A stretch of DNA of 64,000 nt from NIOZ-UU13 sp964653075 (GTDB lineage Bacteria > Planctomycetota > Phycisphaerae > Sedimentisphaerales > Anaerobacaceae). The stretch is taken from contig CAZZAX010000006.1 in the NCBI GenBank assembly GCA_964653075.1, positions 1-64,000 of the forward strand, read 5' to 3'. Shown piece by piece: positions 42,015 through 50,908 of this stretch. A program made the translations under genes and the position numbers. The notes beneath the pieces are model-generated. The model was not told the DNA's origin, ran no database searches, and saw only the letters and a list, made by a program, of their open reading frames with translations. Position 1 is the stretch's first letter, and each line of letters opens with the position of its first letter.

Positions 42015-43814
42015 ATGAGCTGGGAAATCTTTTTTTGCTTCGGTGTCCTCATATTATTATTAGGCGGATTAATTTACAACCGTCCGCCGGATGTATTATT
42101 CCTGGGAGCGGTGGTTATCCTGGCAGTAGTAAGGATAATAACTCCCGAAGAAGCTTTGGCGGGTTTTGCCAACACAAGCATGCTGACTGTTGGTGCGCTT
42201 TACGTGATTGCCGCTGCCATGCGGGAAACCGGTGCACTCGATGCAGCCGGGTCTTGGCTTTTGAAAGGAGCGAGATCTGAACGGGCGGTACTGATGCGAA
42301 TGGCCGGTTCTCTTCCATTGATGTCTGCTTTTCTCAATAACACACCAATCGTGGCAATGTTTATCCCAATTTTATCTGGTTGGTGCAAAAAACACAGAAT
42401 TGCTCCTTCACGACTGCTGTTGCCGCTTTCCTATCTTTCCATTATTGGAGGAACGTGCACCTTGATAGGCACCAGCACAAACCTTGTTGTGAATGGATTG
42501 ATGGAAGAGACATCTCGATCTAATCCCGAGCTAAGCCAGGTCTTACATCCTATGGGTTTTTTCGAACTGGGATATGTAGGCTTGCCGTATGCGATTGTAG
42601 GTATAATCTATCTGCTCGTTATCGGGCGGCGTCTTCTGCCCGACCGTAAGGATCTTATTGAAAAATTTACAGAATCGTCCCGCGAGTACCTCGTCAACAT
42701 GCGCGTACAGTCCAATTGTCGCCTCGTCGGCCAAATGGTTCAGAAGGCAGGGCTTCGTCAACTGCCAAGCTTGTTTCTCATCGAGGTTAACCGCGATGAC
42801 CGGTCCATCTCACCCGTTATGCCGGATTTTGTTCTTAAATCAAATGATATCCTCACATTTACAGGAATCGTTAACACGATTGTTGACCTTGAGAAAATAA
42901 AGGGGCTTGTTCCTGTCGCCGACGAAAGTTATGAAACTCACGCTGCAAAACGTCGAGAGCGCGTTCTTTGCGAAGCTGTGGTTTCAAAAACATGCCCCAG
43001 TATAGGAAAAAGCATTCGCGAAGCGGATTTTCGTGCCCTGTATAATGCAGCCGTAGTTGCTGTGCATCGCGGTGGGACACAATTGACAGGTAAAGTCGGA
43101 GATATTGTCTTACGTGCCGGTGATACCCTACTACTGCAGGCCGGGGCACATTTTATTCGAGCGCATCGAAATAATTCCCATTTTCTTTTAGTAGGTGGTA
43201 TTGGCGACTCCCGGCCTTTGCGACATGAAAAGGCTATATGGTCTTTCATTCTGCTGGTCGTGCTAATTACATTGATGGTTAGCGGTGTTATCAAAATCGT
43301 TCTGGCTGCGTTTTTGGTAGCCGGCCTGATGGTCGCCACCCGCTGTATATCAGCCTCGCATGCTCGCCGGAGCGTCGATTGGCAAACTCTGGTTACTATC
43401 GCAGCCGCTTTCGGAATAGCCAAAGCACTTATCAATTCAGGATGTGTGGATTCTATTTCGGTGTTTTTTACAAGTTTCGCCGGGGGTTTAGGGCCTTATG
43501 GAGTATTAGCCGGAATTTATATCATGACGAGCCTGTTCGCCACTATGGTGGGAAATAACGCTGCTGCCGCACTTGTTTTCCCATTTGCAGTAGCGATCGC
43601 CGGACAGACCGGAGTCAATCCCCGGCCTTTCGTTATGTGTGTAACCTTTGCAGCATCGGCCAGCTTCTTAAGCCCGATAAGCTATCAAACAAATTTGATG
43701 GTCTATGGTCCCGGCGGCTATCGCTTCACGGATTTTGTACGAGTCGGATTACCCCTTAATCTTTTGCTTTTAATCTGTACTACTGTACTAATACCACTTG
43801 TATGGCATTTTTGA
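42015..43814 (+). CDS. SLC13/DASS-family anion permease with TrkA-C domains (probable sulfate transporter)
   Basis: This protein of about 599 residues has N-terminal helices, including AFLNNTPIVAMFIPI and GTCTLIGTSTNLVVNG (the SNT-type substrate and sodium motif of the DASS family). Two cytoplasmic RCK-C/TrkA-C domains follow (about 215-300 and 312-385: GLRQLPSLFLIEVNRDDR, VKSNDILTFTG-like; YNAAVVAVHRGG, LRAGDTLLLQAG). A C-terminal helical bundle repeats the motif (MVGNNAAAALVFPFA, FLSPISYQTNLMVYGPGGY). I prefer ATG at 42015 over the TTG at 42006 because AAAGG lies 9 nt upstream. Neighbouring sulfate activation genes support sulfate as the substrate; the family also moves dicarboxylates. Confidence 0.85.
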   Translation: MSWEIFFCFGVLILLLGGLIYNRPPDVLFLGAVVILAVVRIITPEEALAGFANTSMLTVGALYVIAAAMRETGALDAAGSWLLKGARSERAVLMRMAGSLPLMSAFLNNTPIVAMFIPILSGWCKKHRIAPSRLLLPLSYLSIIGGTCTLIGTSTNLVVNGLMEETSRSNPELSQVLHPMGFFELGYVGLPYAIVGIIYLLVIGRRLLPDRKDLIEKFTESSREYLVNMRVQSNCRLVGQMVQKAGLRQLPSLFLIEVNRDDRSISPVMPDFVLKSNDILTFTGIVNTIVDLEKIKGLVPVADESYETHAAKRRERVLCEAVVSKTCPSIGKSIREADFRALYNAAVVAVHRGGTQLTGKVGDIVLRAGDTLLLQAGAHFIRAHRNNSHFLLVGGIGDSRPLRHEKAIWSFILLVVLITLMVSGVIKIVLAAFLVAGLMVATRCISASHARRSVDWQTLVTIAAAFGIAKALINSGCVDSISVFFTSFAGGLGPYGVLAGIYIMTSLFATMVGNNAAAALVFPFAVAIAGQTGVNPRPFVMCVTFAASASFLSPISYQTNLMVYGPGGYRFTDFVRVGLPLNLLLLICTTVLIPLVWHF

Positions 43815-43897
43815 TGTGAACTGTGGATCTACAAATACAACATGCTAAAGTCAGCACATAAGAAGAATATATAGATTGATGCTCTGGAGAAATAACA

Positions 43898-44530
43898 ATG
43901 TTCCGGATTTGCTTTGTTGACGACGATGAGGAGTTTGAGATTCCTCTATTCTGTGATGTATTCGGAGAAGCTTTCGATATAATTGCGGCAAGTGACTACG
44001 TTTTGCTAAAGTCTCAGATCGATAGTCGAGAAAACTGGAAACCTGATCTGTTTGTTCTCGACTTGTACTTTCCATCCGGACCGGCAGACAAAGATGCAAT
44101 CAAAGCATTAATGGCAGAACCGTTATCTGTGAAAAATGATAACGCAGAAATAAGAACGGCTTACATAAATTACCTCAGGGCAAAAGACCGTCTGGCCAGA
44201 GTCCTTGAATCCTGGAAACAGAATGCCAATGGCGGATTAATACTTGCTGACAACGTTGTAGCTGACTATCCGGATGTGCCTATCGTTTTCTACTCCCGCA
44301 AGGCCAAACTTGAGGACGTAGTTCGATGTATGGCTGCCAAAAACATTTGGTCGGTAGAGAGGAAACCAACAGGTAAAGATTCAGCCGACACAGTTGAATT
44401 GACAAGATTAGCTCAACAGCGTATTATTCATCGATTCAAGAGAGCTATCTCAAAAGCCGACCCAGCTAAATTGGAACGTAAGAAAGAAGCTGCTGAAATC
44501 CTTTTGGAAATGCTACGAGATTTTGGCTGA
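43898..44530 (+). CDS. receiver-only response-regulator-like protein with insertion
   Basis: This 210-residue protein starts with a receiver fold: acidic pocket FVDDDEEFE (D8-D10) and phosphoacceptor D55 in PDLFVLDLYFPSG. The later features are PIVFYSRKA (S133) and ERKP (K156). About 50 extra residues, mostly charged helix (VKNDNAEIRTAYINYLRAKD), sit between strands 3 and 4. No output domain follows, only a helical tail. GGAG sits 9 nt upstream of the ATG. It lies between the permease and the ATP sulfurylase gene, so a role in sulfate-responsive control is possible but unproven. No histidine kinase gene is nearby. Confidence 0.7.
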   Translation: MFRICFVDDDEEFEIPLFCDVFGEAFDIIAASDYVLLKSQIDSRENWKPDLFVLDLYFPSGPADKDAIKALMAEPLSVKNDNAEIRTAYINYLRAKDRLARVLESWKQNANGGLILADNVVADYPDVPIVFYSRKAKLEDVVRCMAAKNIWSVERKPTGKDSADTVELTRLAQQRIIHRFKRAISKADPAKLERKKEAAEILLEMLRDFG

Positions 44531-44598
44531 AATCGGAACATACTGTCTAAAGTTGAGTTTTTAAGTAGAAATAAAAGTCTTATTCAAGGAGAACAGGA

Positions 44599-46323
44599 AT
44601 GCATTCGAACATTGTCTCGCCACATGGGAATAAACTGATTAATTTAGTTGTCGATCAAAAAAGGTCTGAGCAGCTCAAGGCCCTTTCCCGGGATTGGCCG
44701 TCCTGGGACCTTACACCACGCCAGATTTGTGACCTTGAACTCCTGGCTAACGGTGGTTTCTCACCTCATGAGGGATTTCTTTGTCGAGATGATTATGAGA
44801 GCGTTTGTGAGAAGATGAGATTGGCCGACGGAACTCTCTGGCCAATCCCGATTATGCTTGATGTTACCGAGGAGCCGGCAAAGAATCTGGGCGAGGGCTC
44901 GATGTTGGCACTTCGAGACGCCGAAGGCGTTATGCTCGCGGCTCTTAATGTGGAGCAGATTTGGCAATCAGACCTTATGCATGAAGCCCGGCAGGTATTC
45001 GGAACGACAAATCCTGAACATCCCGGCGTTGAGTATTTACAGCATAGCACGAATCCGTGGTATGTGGGTGGTAAATTAGAGGTCGTACAACTTCCTCACC
45101 ATTACGACTTCGTGGAATTTCGACTTACCCCGGCGCAACTCCGAGAAAAATTCACAGCTTTCGGATGGCACCGCGCTATTGCCTTTCAGACACGTAATCC
45201 CATGCATCGTGCTCATCAGGAGATAACGTTCCGCGCAGCAAAAGAAATTGAAGCAAATCTGCTGATTCATCCGGTTGTCGGCATGACAAAACCCGGCGAC
45301 GTGGACCATTACACGCGTGTAAGATGTTATATGTCGATACTGAAACACTATCCTCATCATACAGCAATGATGAGTCTTTTGCCACTTGCCATGCGAATGG
45401 GTGGTCCGCGGGAGGCTGTCTGGCACGCTATTATCCGTAAGAATTACGGATGCACAGACCTGATTGTTGGCAGAGACCACGCAGGGCCAGGTTCCGACTC
45501 AAGCGGTAAGCCATTCTACGGTCCCTATGAAGCGCAGGAACTGCTGCAAAGTCATGAGCAGGAGCTTGGAATAAAGATGGTTCCTTTTAAAATGATGGCG
45601 TACGTAGCAGACCTGGATGAGTATATGCCGATAGACGAAGTTCCGGAGGGAACCGAAGTCAAAACACTCTCAGGCACCGAGCTTAGAGAACGTTTATCGA
45701 CAGGCCGTGATATACCAACCTGGTTCTCCTTCCCGGAAGTGGTTGATGAACTTCGGCGAACTTATCCACCGCGAAGCAAACAGGGATTCACAGTGTTCTT
45801 CACAGGTCTGCCAAGTTCCGGAAAATCTACTTTGGCCAACGTTTTATTGGTGAAGCTGTTAGAAGCCGGAGGGCGTCCTGTCACCCTGCTGGACGGAGAT
45901 ATTGTCAGGAAGAATTTGTCATCGGAACTTGGATTCTCGAAAGAACACCGTGACCTTAATATTCAGCGAATTGGCTTTGTTGCATCGGAGATAACGAAAA
46001 ACCGTGGTATCGCGCTATGCGCGCCCATCGCACCTTATGACAGTATACGAAAGCAAGTCAGGCAAATGATAGAAGCCGGGGGTGGTTTTATCCTTGTTCA
46101 TGTCTCTACTCCTGTGGAAGTATGCGAGCAGCGGGATCGTAAGGGACTCTACGCGAAAGCACGTGCGGGAATCATCAAGGAATTCACCGGCATATCTGAT
46201 CCGTACGAAGAACCAAAAGACGCGGACCTGGCGCTGGATACAACCGACTCGTCACCGGAAGAATGTGTACAGGCGGTTATTCTGCACCTTGAAAAAGAAG
46301 GCTACATAGGCCCTAACGGCTAA
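44599..46323 (+). CDS. bifunctional sulfate adenylyltransferase / APS kinase
   Basis: This 574-residue fusion makes PAPS from sulfate and ATP. The ATP sulfurylase part (about 1-390) has QTRNPMHRAHQ (197-207) and GRDHAGPG (291-298), the nucleotide-binding signatures. The APS kinase part (about 395-574) has the P-loop GLPSSGKS (403-410), then LDGDIVRKNLSSELGFS, EHRDLNI and DPYEEPKDADLALDT. A strong AAGGAG precedes the ATG. It lies between a receiver protein and the PAP phosphatase gene, with a sulfate-type permease upstream. No PAPS reductase is seen in this window. PAPS could therefore serve sulfotransferases, although reductase genes may lie elsewhere. Confidence 0.93.
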   Translation: MHSNIVSPHGNKLINLVVDQKRSEQLKALSRDWPSWDLTPRQICDLELLANGGFSPHEGFLCRDDYESVCEKMRLADGTLWPIPIMLDVTEEPAKNLGEGSMLALRDAEGVMLAALNVEQIWQSDLMHEARQVFGTTNPEHPGVEYLQHSTNPWYVGGKLEVVQLPHHYDFVEFRLTPAQLREKFTAFGWHRAIAFQTRNPMHRAHQEITFRAAKEIEANLLIHPVVGMTKPGDVDHYTRVRCYMSILKHYPHHTAMMSLLPLAMRMGGPREAVWHAIIRKNYGCTDLIVGRDHAGPGSDSSGKPFYGPYEAQELLQSHEQELGIKMVPFKMMAYVADLDEYMPIDEVPEGTEVKTLSGTELRERLSTGRDIPTWFSFPEVVDELRRTYPPRSKQGFTVFFTGLPSSGKSTLANVLLVKLLEAGGRPVTLLDGDIVRKNLSSELGFSKEHRDLNIQRIGFVASEITKNRGIALCAPIAPYDSIRKQVRQMIEAGGGFILVHVSTPVEVCEQRDRKGLYAKARAGIIKEFTGISDPYEEPKDADLALDTTDSSPEECVQAVILHLEKEGYIGPNG

Positions 46324-46384
46324 TTTCAGATGACATGGCCAATATATTGATTATGTCATCCGTCCGTATTTTCAGGAGAAACAG

Positions 46385-47176
46385 TTGGATAATCTGATTG
46401 AAGGTTTGGAAGTATTGAAGAAGTATGTACATCAGGCCGGCCAGGCGATTTTCCAGATGGCCGCCGAAGGCTTTGAAACCGCTTATAAAGAAAATGAAGA
46501 TCCGGTTACAACAGCAGATCTTAAAGCGGACAGTATTCTCAGAGAAGGCCTGATGAAAGATTTCCCCGGCACAGGCTGGCTTTCGGAAGAAACTCGTGAT
46601 GACTATTCACGTTTAGACAAGAAGATGGTTTGGGTCGTTGATCCTATCGATGGAACCAAAGAGTTTGTTAGTGGAACCCCAGAATACGCACTGTCTGTGG
46701 CTTTGGTTGAGGACGGACTACCCATTCTGGCAGCAGTGTACAATCCGGCAACGGAAGAGCTGTTTGCTGCCGCTTCCGGGCAAGGCGCATGGCTGAACGA
46801 AGAGGCAATCAATGCTGAACACGAGTTAACGGCAAAGCCGCTATTTCTGTCCAGCCGTTCCGAGATACGACGAGGTGAGTTTGAACCATTTGAGCCCTTC
46901 GCCCAGATACGTCCATGCGGCTCTATCGCGTACAAGCTGGCCCTGGTCGCAGCCGGTAAGGCGGATGCCACTTTCAGTCTGGGCCCTAAGAATGAGTGGG
47001 ACATCGCTGCAGGTGTTCTTCTTGTGAGCGAGTCCGGTGGTAACGTAACTGATAGAAGTGGCGCTCCATTTACTTTCAACCAACGTACAACCTTAGTCGA
47101 CGGGATTGTGGCTACCACCAGGGAAGCCCTTGGGCCGGTTAGAATGTTAATCGAGCAGGTCACTTCCATAGAATAA
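46385..47176 (+). CDS. cysQ: 3'(2'),5'-bisphosphate nucleotidase
   Basis: This 263-residue member of the inositol monophosphatase/FIG superfamily carries DPVTTADLKAD (39-49), LSEET (66-70) and the metal-binding DPIDGTKEF (86-94). The C-terminal EWDIAAGVLLVSESGG (204 onward) completes the signature. It would hydrolyse PAP, the by-product of PAPS use, to AMP, which fits its place after the PAPS-forming enzyme 61 bp upstream. The start is a TTG at 46385, chosen because AGGAGA lies about 7 nt before it and no ATG is available in frame near the conserved N-terminus. Confidence 0.9.
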   Translation: MDNLIEGLEVLKKYVHQAGQAIFQMAAEGFETAYKENEDPVTTADLKADSILREGLMKDFPGTGWLSEETRDDYSRLDKKMVWVVDPIDGTKEFVSGTPEYALSVALVEDGLPILAAVYNPATEELFAAASGQGAWLNEEAINAEHELTAKPLFLSSRSEIRRGEFEPFEPFAQIRPCGSIAYKLALVAAGKADATFSLGPKNEWDIAAGVLLVSESGGNVTDRSGAPFTFNQRTTLVDGIVATTREALGPVRMLIEQVTSIE

Positions 47177-47333
47177 TGGGGGTCTACGGTTACATTTGCC
47201 CGGGATGATTTGTTCTTGCAGTGAGCATGGTTCGGGTAACGATTCTTATGCTGAACAATATACTCTGATTCAAGCTGGTACAACCTTTGACTATTCAGAA
47301 TAGATGTGATAAATTATCATATATAACGTTTAT

Positions 47334-47349
47334 TCCCGGTATACCGGGA
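47334..47349. promoter_or_regulatory. 16-bp perfect palindrome upstream of the VanZ gene
   Basis: TCCCGGTA is followed by its complement. A related half-site, ATCCCGGTTATAC, follows at about 47374-47386. The sites lie 60-100 bp upstream of the VanZ-like gene and could be an operator. No regulator is identified. Confidence 0.35.
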
Positions 47350-47432
47350 TGACTGAGCAAAATCGTAAGGGAAATCCCGGTTATACTGTATCACCTATCC
47401 ATTAAATTTAATTTCTAAAGATAAACTGCTGA

Positions 47433-47813
47433 ATGCTGAAACTTAATAATTATTTCGACATCAAGTGGCTGGTTCTTGCAGTTACTTTCACTGCGATTGT
47501 TCTTGTACTTACCCATATTCCGCAGGAGTTCATGCCGTCTCAATTACTGAAAAGCGGTCTCGACAAACTCCAGCATGTTGTGGCATACGGTACAATTACA
47601 TTTCTTTTCATTCTCTCGGTGAAAAGTCCGCCCACTTTGTACTCTGCTGTGCTTATTTTATTTGTTCTTGTAGCAATCGGCATTGTTGACGAATTCACGC
47701 AACCTCTTGTGAATCGACAGGCAAGTCTCACAGACTTAATGGCTGATGCCATAGGTGTTGTTGCGGTTTTATTGGTTTTTATTATAGGTAAACACCAATT
47801 TCAGAAAAATTAA
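47433..47813 (+). CDS. VanZ-like family membrane protein
   Basis: This 126-residue protein has four predicted membrane helices. It carries the VanZ pattern: THIPQEF after helix 1, LDKLQHVVAYG before helix 2, and VDEFTQPLVNRQASLTDLMADAIG across helices 3-4 (conserved H, DE, Q, R, D and AD-G positions). The family includes teicoplanin-resistance VanZ but most bacterial members have unknown cell-envelope functions. The next gene starts 34 bp later and may be co-transcribed. Confidence 0.8.
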   Translation: MLKLNNYFDIKWLVLAVTFTAIVLVLTHIPQEFMPSQLLKSGLDKLQHVVAYGTITFLFILSVKSPPTLYSAVLILFVLVAIGIVDEFTQPLVNRQASLTDLMADAIGVVAVLLVFIIGKHQFQKN

Positions 47814-47847
47814 AGCCGAGTCGGTTTCCCGACTGTGTTTTACGGTC

Positions 47848-48273
47848 GTGATTGCTTTTATAGCTGGTCTCCTGGCTGTACCCGCAACTTTATTTTCACT
47901 TAGTATAATTAAAGAACCAAGTCTGCAACAGCAACAAAAAGAAGCTATTTATTTTTTCTACAGAACTATGCATGAGCTGTTCGAAGGCAATTACAATCCT
48001 GAAGAAGGTACTGTATCTAAAAATGCTCTGGAGAAATTCAAAGAATATGAATCCCGCCTCGGAGGTAAATGTCGGTTGTTCATATATGATGATTGGTACA
48101 GCCACAAAACGCAGATGGCCGGCTATTTTGGTGGTCCGGCATTCTTCCCCTCGGGTGACATGTTTGATGTGGGAATAGAACGAATAGGCGGACGCTTTGT
48201 ACTGATAAAGCTCAGTCCCTGTGATTGGGAACTGATCTGGATGGAACAAATGCTTAAAAGTAAGAAGCATTAA
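47848..48273 (+). CDS. exported or anchored protein of unknown function
   Basis: This 141-residue frame starts at GTG 47848; the true start is uncertain because the frame is open upstream into the VanZ gene and no clear ribosome site exists. A hydrophobic N-terminal segment (residues 1-20) looks like a signal or anchor. The remainder is soluble with paired aromatic and acidic residues (LFIYDDWYSHKTQMAGYFGG) and ends in a basic tail. I recognise no family. Its position right after the VanZ gene suggests a small two-gene unit. Confidence 0.5.
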   Translation: MIAFIAGLLAVPATLFSLSIIKEPSLQQQQKEAIYFFYRTMHELFEGNYNPEEGTVSKNALEKFKEYESRLGGKCRLFIYDDWYSHKTQMAGYFGGPAFFPSGDMFDVGIERIGGRFVLIKLSPCDWELIWMEQMLKSKKH

Positions 48274-48604
48274 AATAAATCGTATAAAACAACAACACAG
48301 GATTATTCAAAAAGTCAATATTCAGCATACGGGCAGTCTTTGGACAAGGCCTACAGGACAGAACATTTCTGTGAGGTTTTTTGAAAAGATATAATTTTTG
48401 CCGAAGAAACAATAAATGCACGCCGATATAGTTTAAAAAAGATTTCGAAATCAAGATTTTATCTGAGATTAATGACTCCGGTTTTAGGAAACATCTGTCG
48501 AAATTGGCATGAGAACTTGTTTTTTTTAAGATAACTCTGGTATTATAGGGTAGTGAAGATAATATAATAAAGTCGCACATCCAATTTATTGTGAATTAGC
48601 TCAT
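48274..48604. other. spacer before the galactofuranose gene
   Basis: 331 bp of AT-rich sequence with no supported gene. Short T and A runs near 48520-48535 and TATTATAGGGTAG at about 48541 may contribute to a promoter for the next gene. Confidence 0.3.
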
Positions 48605-49729
48605 ATGAGTAAGAAAAAAGTGTTAATTGTTGGTGCAGGCTTTGCCGGATCTACTTTTGCTCGTATAGTTGCGGAAAATGGATTCTATATAGAAGTAATT
48701 GACAACCGAGATCATTCCGGCGGAAATAGCTATTCCTACCGAGACTCAGAAACAGGTATAGAAATCCACAAATACGGTCCTCATATTTTTCACACTTCCA
48801 ATGAAAAAGTCTTCGAATTTATCACTCGTTTTACAACACTAAGTGGTTATATTCATAGGGTAAAAGCGGTTACACACGGGCAGGTATTTTCTCTGCCGAT
48901 AAACCTGCATACGATAAATCAATTCTTTGGAAAAGTCCTTTCACCGAAAGAAGCTCGGCAGTTCATCGAAAAAAAACAGATCAAAATAGACAAATTGACT
49001 AATTTTGAAGAAGTAGTTTTGGCATCTCTGGGGCGGGAATTATATGAGGCTTTCTTCAAGGATTATACAATTAAGCAATGGGGGAAGAATCCAAAAGAAA
49101 TCCCGGCCTCTACCGCTCAACGACTGCCTGTTCGGTATGACTACAATGACTGCTATTTCAATGACAAATACCAGGGAATTCCGGTCGAAGGTTATGGGGT
49201 ATTATTCGATCGTATGCTGGATCATCCTAACATCACAGTTTCTCTGAGAACATCGTTTAACGATATAAGGTCCGAGTGGCGAAAAAAATATAGTTATCTG
49301 ATATTTACCGGCTCTATTGATGAATATTATGATTACCGATATGGATATTTGCCGTACAGAACTGTAACCTTCGATGAAATAAGGGGCAAGGAAATCCAGG
49401 GGAGCGCTGTTATTAACTACACCGATGCGTCAGTGCCGTTTACTCGAATCCACGAACATAAATATTTTACTCCGGACCATAAGTATAAGAATTCAATCGC
49501 TTACAAAGAGTTCTCTGTAGCAACAACCAGTAGAAAAGACCCGTTCTATCCAATTAATGATGAACAAGGTAAAGCCATATACAACCAATACAAAGAAATG
49601 GCTACACAAGAAAAAGGTGTCATATTTATTGGAAGACTGGCTGAATACCGATATTATAACATGGATCAGGTAATTGATTCATCAATGAAAAGCTTTGACA
49701 GATTCATGCAAAGAACGAGTCCACGCTAA
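48605..49729 (+). CDS. glf: UDP-galactopyranose mutase
   Basis: This 374-residue flavoenzyme interconverts UDP-galactopyranose and UDP-galactofuranose for surface glycans. The N-terminal FAD motif is VLIVGAGFAGSTFAR (residues 6-20) followed by VIDNRDHSGGNSY. Conserved features are HKYGPHIFHTSNEKVF, the YTIKQWGKNPKEIP signature, the VPVEGYG-like IPVEGYGVLFDRML segment and the C-terminal GRLAEYRYYNMDQVI that contacts FAD. Length matches the family. It stands in a glycan-related region with a glycosyltransferase downstream, but 300 bp apart, so separate transcription is possible. Confidence 0.95.
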   Translation: MSKKKVLIVGAGFAGSTFARIVAENGFYIEVIDNRDHSGGNSYSYRDSETGIEIHKYGPHIFHTSNEKVFEFITRFTTLSGYIHRVKAVTHGQVFSLPINLHTINQFFGKVLSPKEARQFIEKKQIKIDKLTNFEEVVLASLGRELYEAFFKDYTIKQWGKNPKEIPASTAQRLPVRYDYNDCYFNDKYQGIPVEGYGVLFDRMLDHPNITVSLRTSFNDIRSEWRKKYSYLIFTGSIDEYYDYRYGYLPYRTVTFDEIRGKEIQGSAVINYTDASVPFTRIHEHKYFTPDHKYKNSIAYKEFSVATTSRKDPFYPINDEQGKAIYNQYKEMATQEKGVIFIGRLAEYRYYNMDQVIDSSMKSFDRFMQRTSPR

Positions 49730-50033
49730 GAAGGATAATACATTTGATGCTTCTGTTAGGTATTCTCTAAATTAAGACACTACAAATCGTGTTTTTAATT
49801 GTGTTAGGCAACAGGTGAGTTCAGCATTGAAATCTTTACTTCCCTATAGATTTCGAAGATCGAAAAGAGATTGATTGTCTGGTAAATGTTTATAGGATTA
49901 ACAATGCTCGGGCCAACATGAAACAATTGAGTTATATTCACAGTGAATGATATTTAGTAGTAAATTTCAGGTTTGTAAAAATAGTTGCTTTAATAATCAT
50001 TGCAGTCTTTAACATCATTACGAAAGGATTAAT
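49730..50033. other. spacer between glf and the glycosyltransferase gene
   Basis: 304 bp with no supported gene or recognised structure. AT-rich towards the downstream end; it probably carries the promoter of the glycosyltransferase gene. Confidence 0.3.
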
Positions 50034-50759
50034 ATGTTCATTAAAGAGAAGGGAAAGCGAATGCTGGAATTAACACTTGTTATGCCAGTATATAATGAGG
50101 AAGAAATAATTTCTTTTGTTATTCAGGACTGGGTTAGGGAATTACGTGAATTAGAAGTAGATTTCATTTTAAAAGTTTATAATGATGGCTCAAAAGACAA
50201 CACTTTACACATTTTAAATCAGGAAGACAAAAAACATCCCGAACTACATATTATTGATAAACCCAATTCCGGGCATGGCCCAACAATACTACAGGGATAC
50301 AGGGAAGCGGATACTCCCTGGATCTTACAGGTAGATTCTGATAATGAGATGAGAGCAAAGCATTTTGGAATATTATGGAACAATAAAGAAGAATTTGATT
50401 TATTGATTGGTATTAGAGAAAGCAGGAAACAGCCTTTGTCAAGAAAGATAGTGACGGCAATATCAAGAGCAACTGTAAAAACTTTCTTTGGAAAAGGTGT
50501 GACGGATGTGAATTCGCCTTATAGATTAATAAGAAAGGAAGCGTTTGAGAATATCATTCGCACTATTCGTCAAGATACTTTCGCGCCAAATGTGATTATA
50601 TCTGGGATGGCCGCCAAAAAGAATTTGAGGATATTTGAAACCGACATACCAGTTAAATTCAGAACAACAGGTGAAGTTTCAATAAAAAAATGGAAACTAT
50701 TTAAGTCAGCAGTAAAATCATGGTGGCAGACCGTTATATACAGGTTACGGAACTCATGA
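50034..50759 (+). CDS. family 2 glycosyltransferase
   Basis: This 241-residue GT-A protein has VMPVYNEEEIISFVI (N-terminal nucleotide-binding strand), KVYNDGSKDNT, the GHGPTILQGYREA loop and the metal-binding DSD (VDSDNEM) of GT2 enzymes. Downstream are RESRKQPLSRK and DVNSPYRLIRKEAF, as in polyprenyl-phosphate sugar transferase-like members. There is no C-terminal membrane domain. The first ATG (50034) has AAAGGA upstream; a second ATG nine codons on, just before the conserved strand, is an alternative start. It converges with the SGNH pseudogene. Confidence 0.85.
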   Translation: MFIKEKGKRMLELTLVMPVYNEEEIISFVIQDWVRELRELEVDFILKVYNDGSKDNTLHILNQEDKKHPELHIIDKPNSGHGPTILQGYREADTPWILQVDSDNEMRAKHFGILWNNKEEFDLLIGIRESRKQPLSRKIVTAISRATVKTFFGKGVTDVNSPYRLIRKEAFENIIRTIRQDTFAPNVIISGMAAKKNLRIFETDIPVKFRTTGEVSIKKWKLFKSAVKSWWQTVIYRLRNS

Positions 50760-50908
50760 CGAACATATTGAATACTGGTATCAGCTAATGTCCTTTTTTG
50801 TCCAACTGAAGGTATCAGATAAATTGCCCTGGCATGGTCATTTCTGCTGTGATATTACTCAAGGTTGTCCCCCTCTGTATTGACGATCGCTCCCGCTGGA
50901 AGGCCTAA

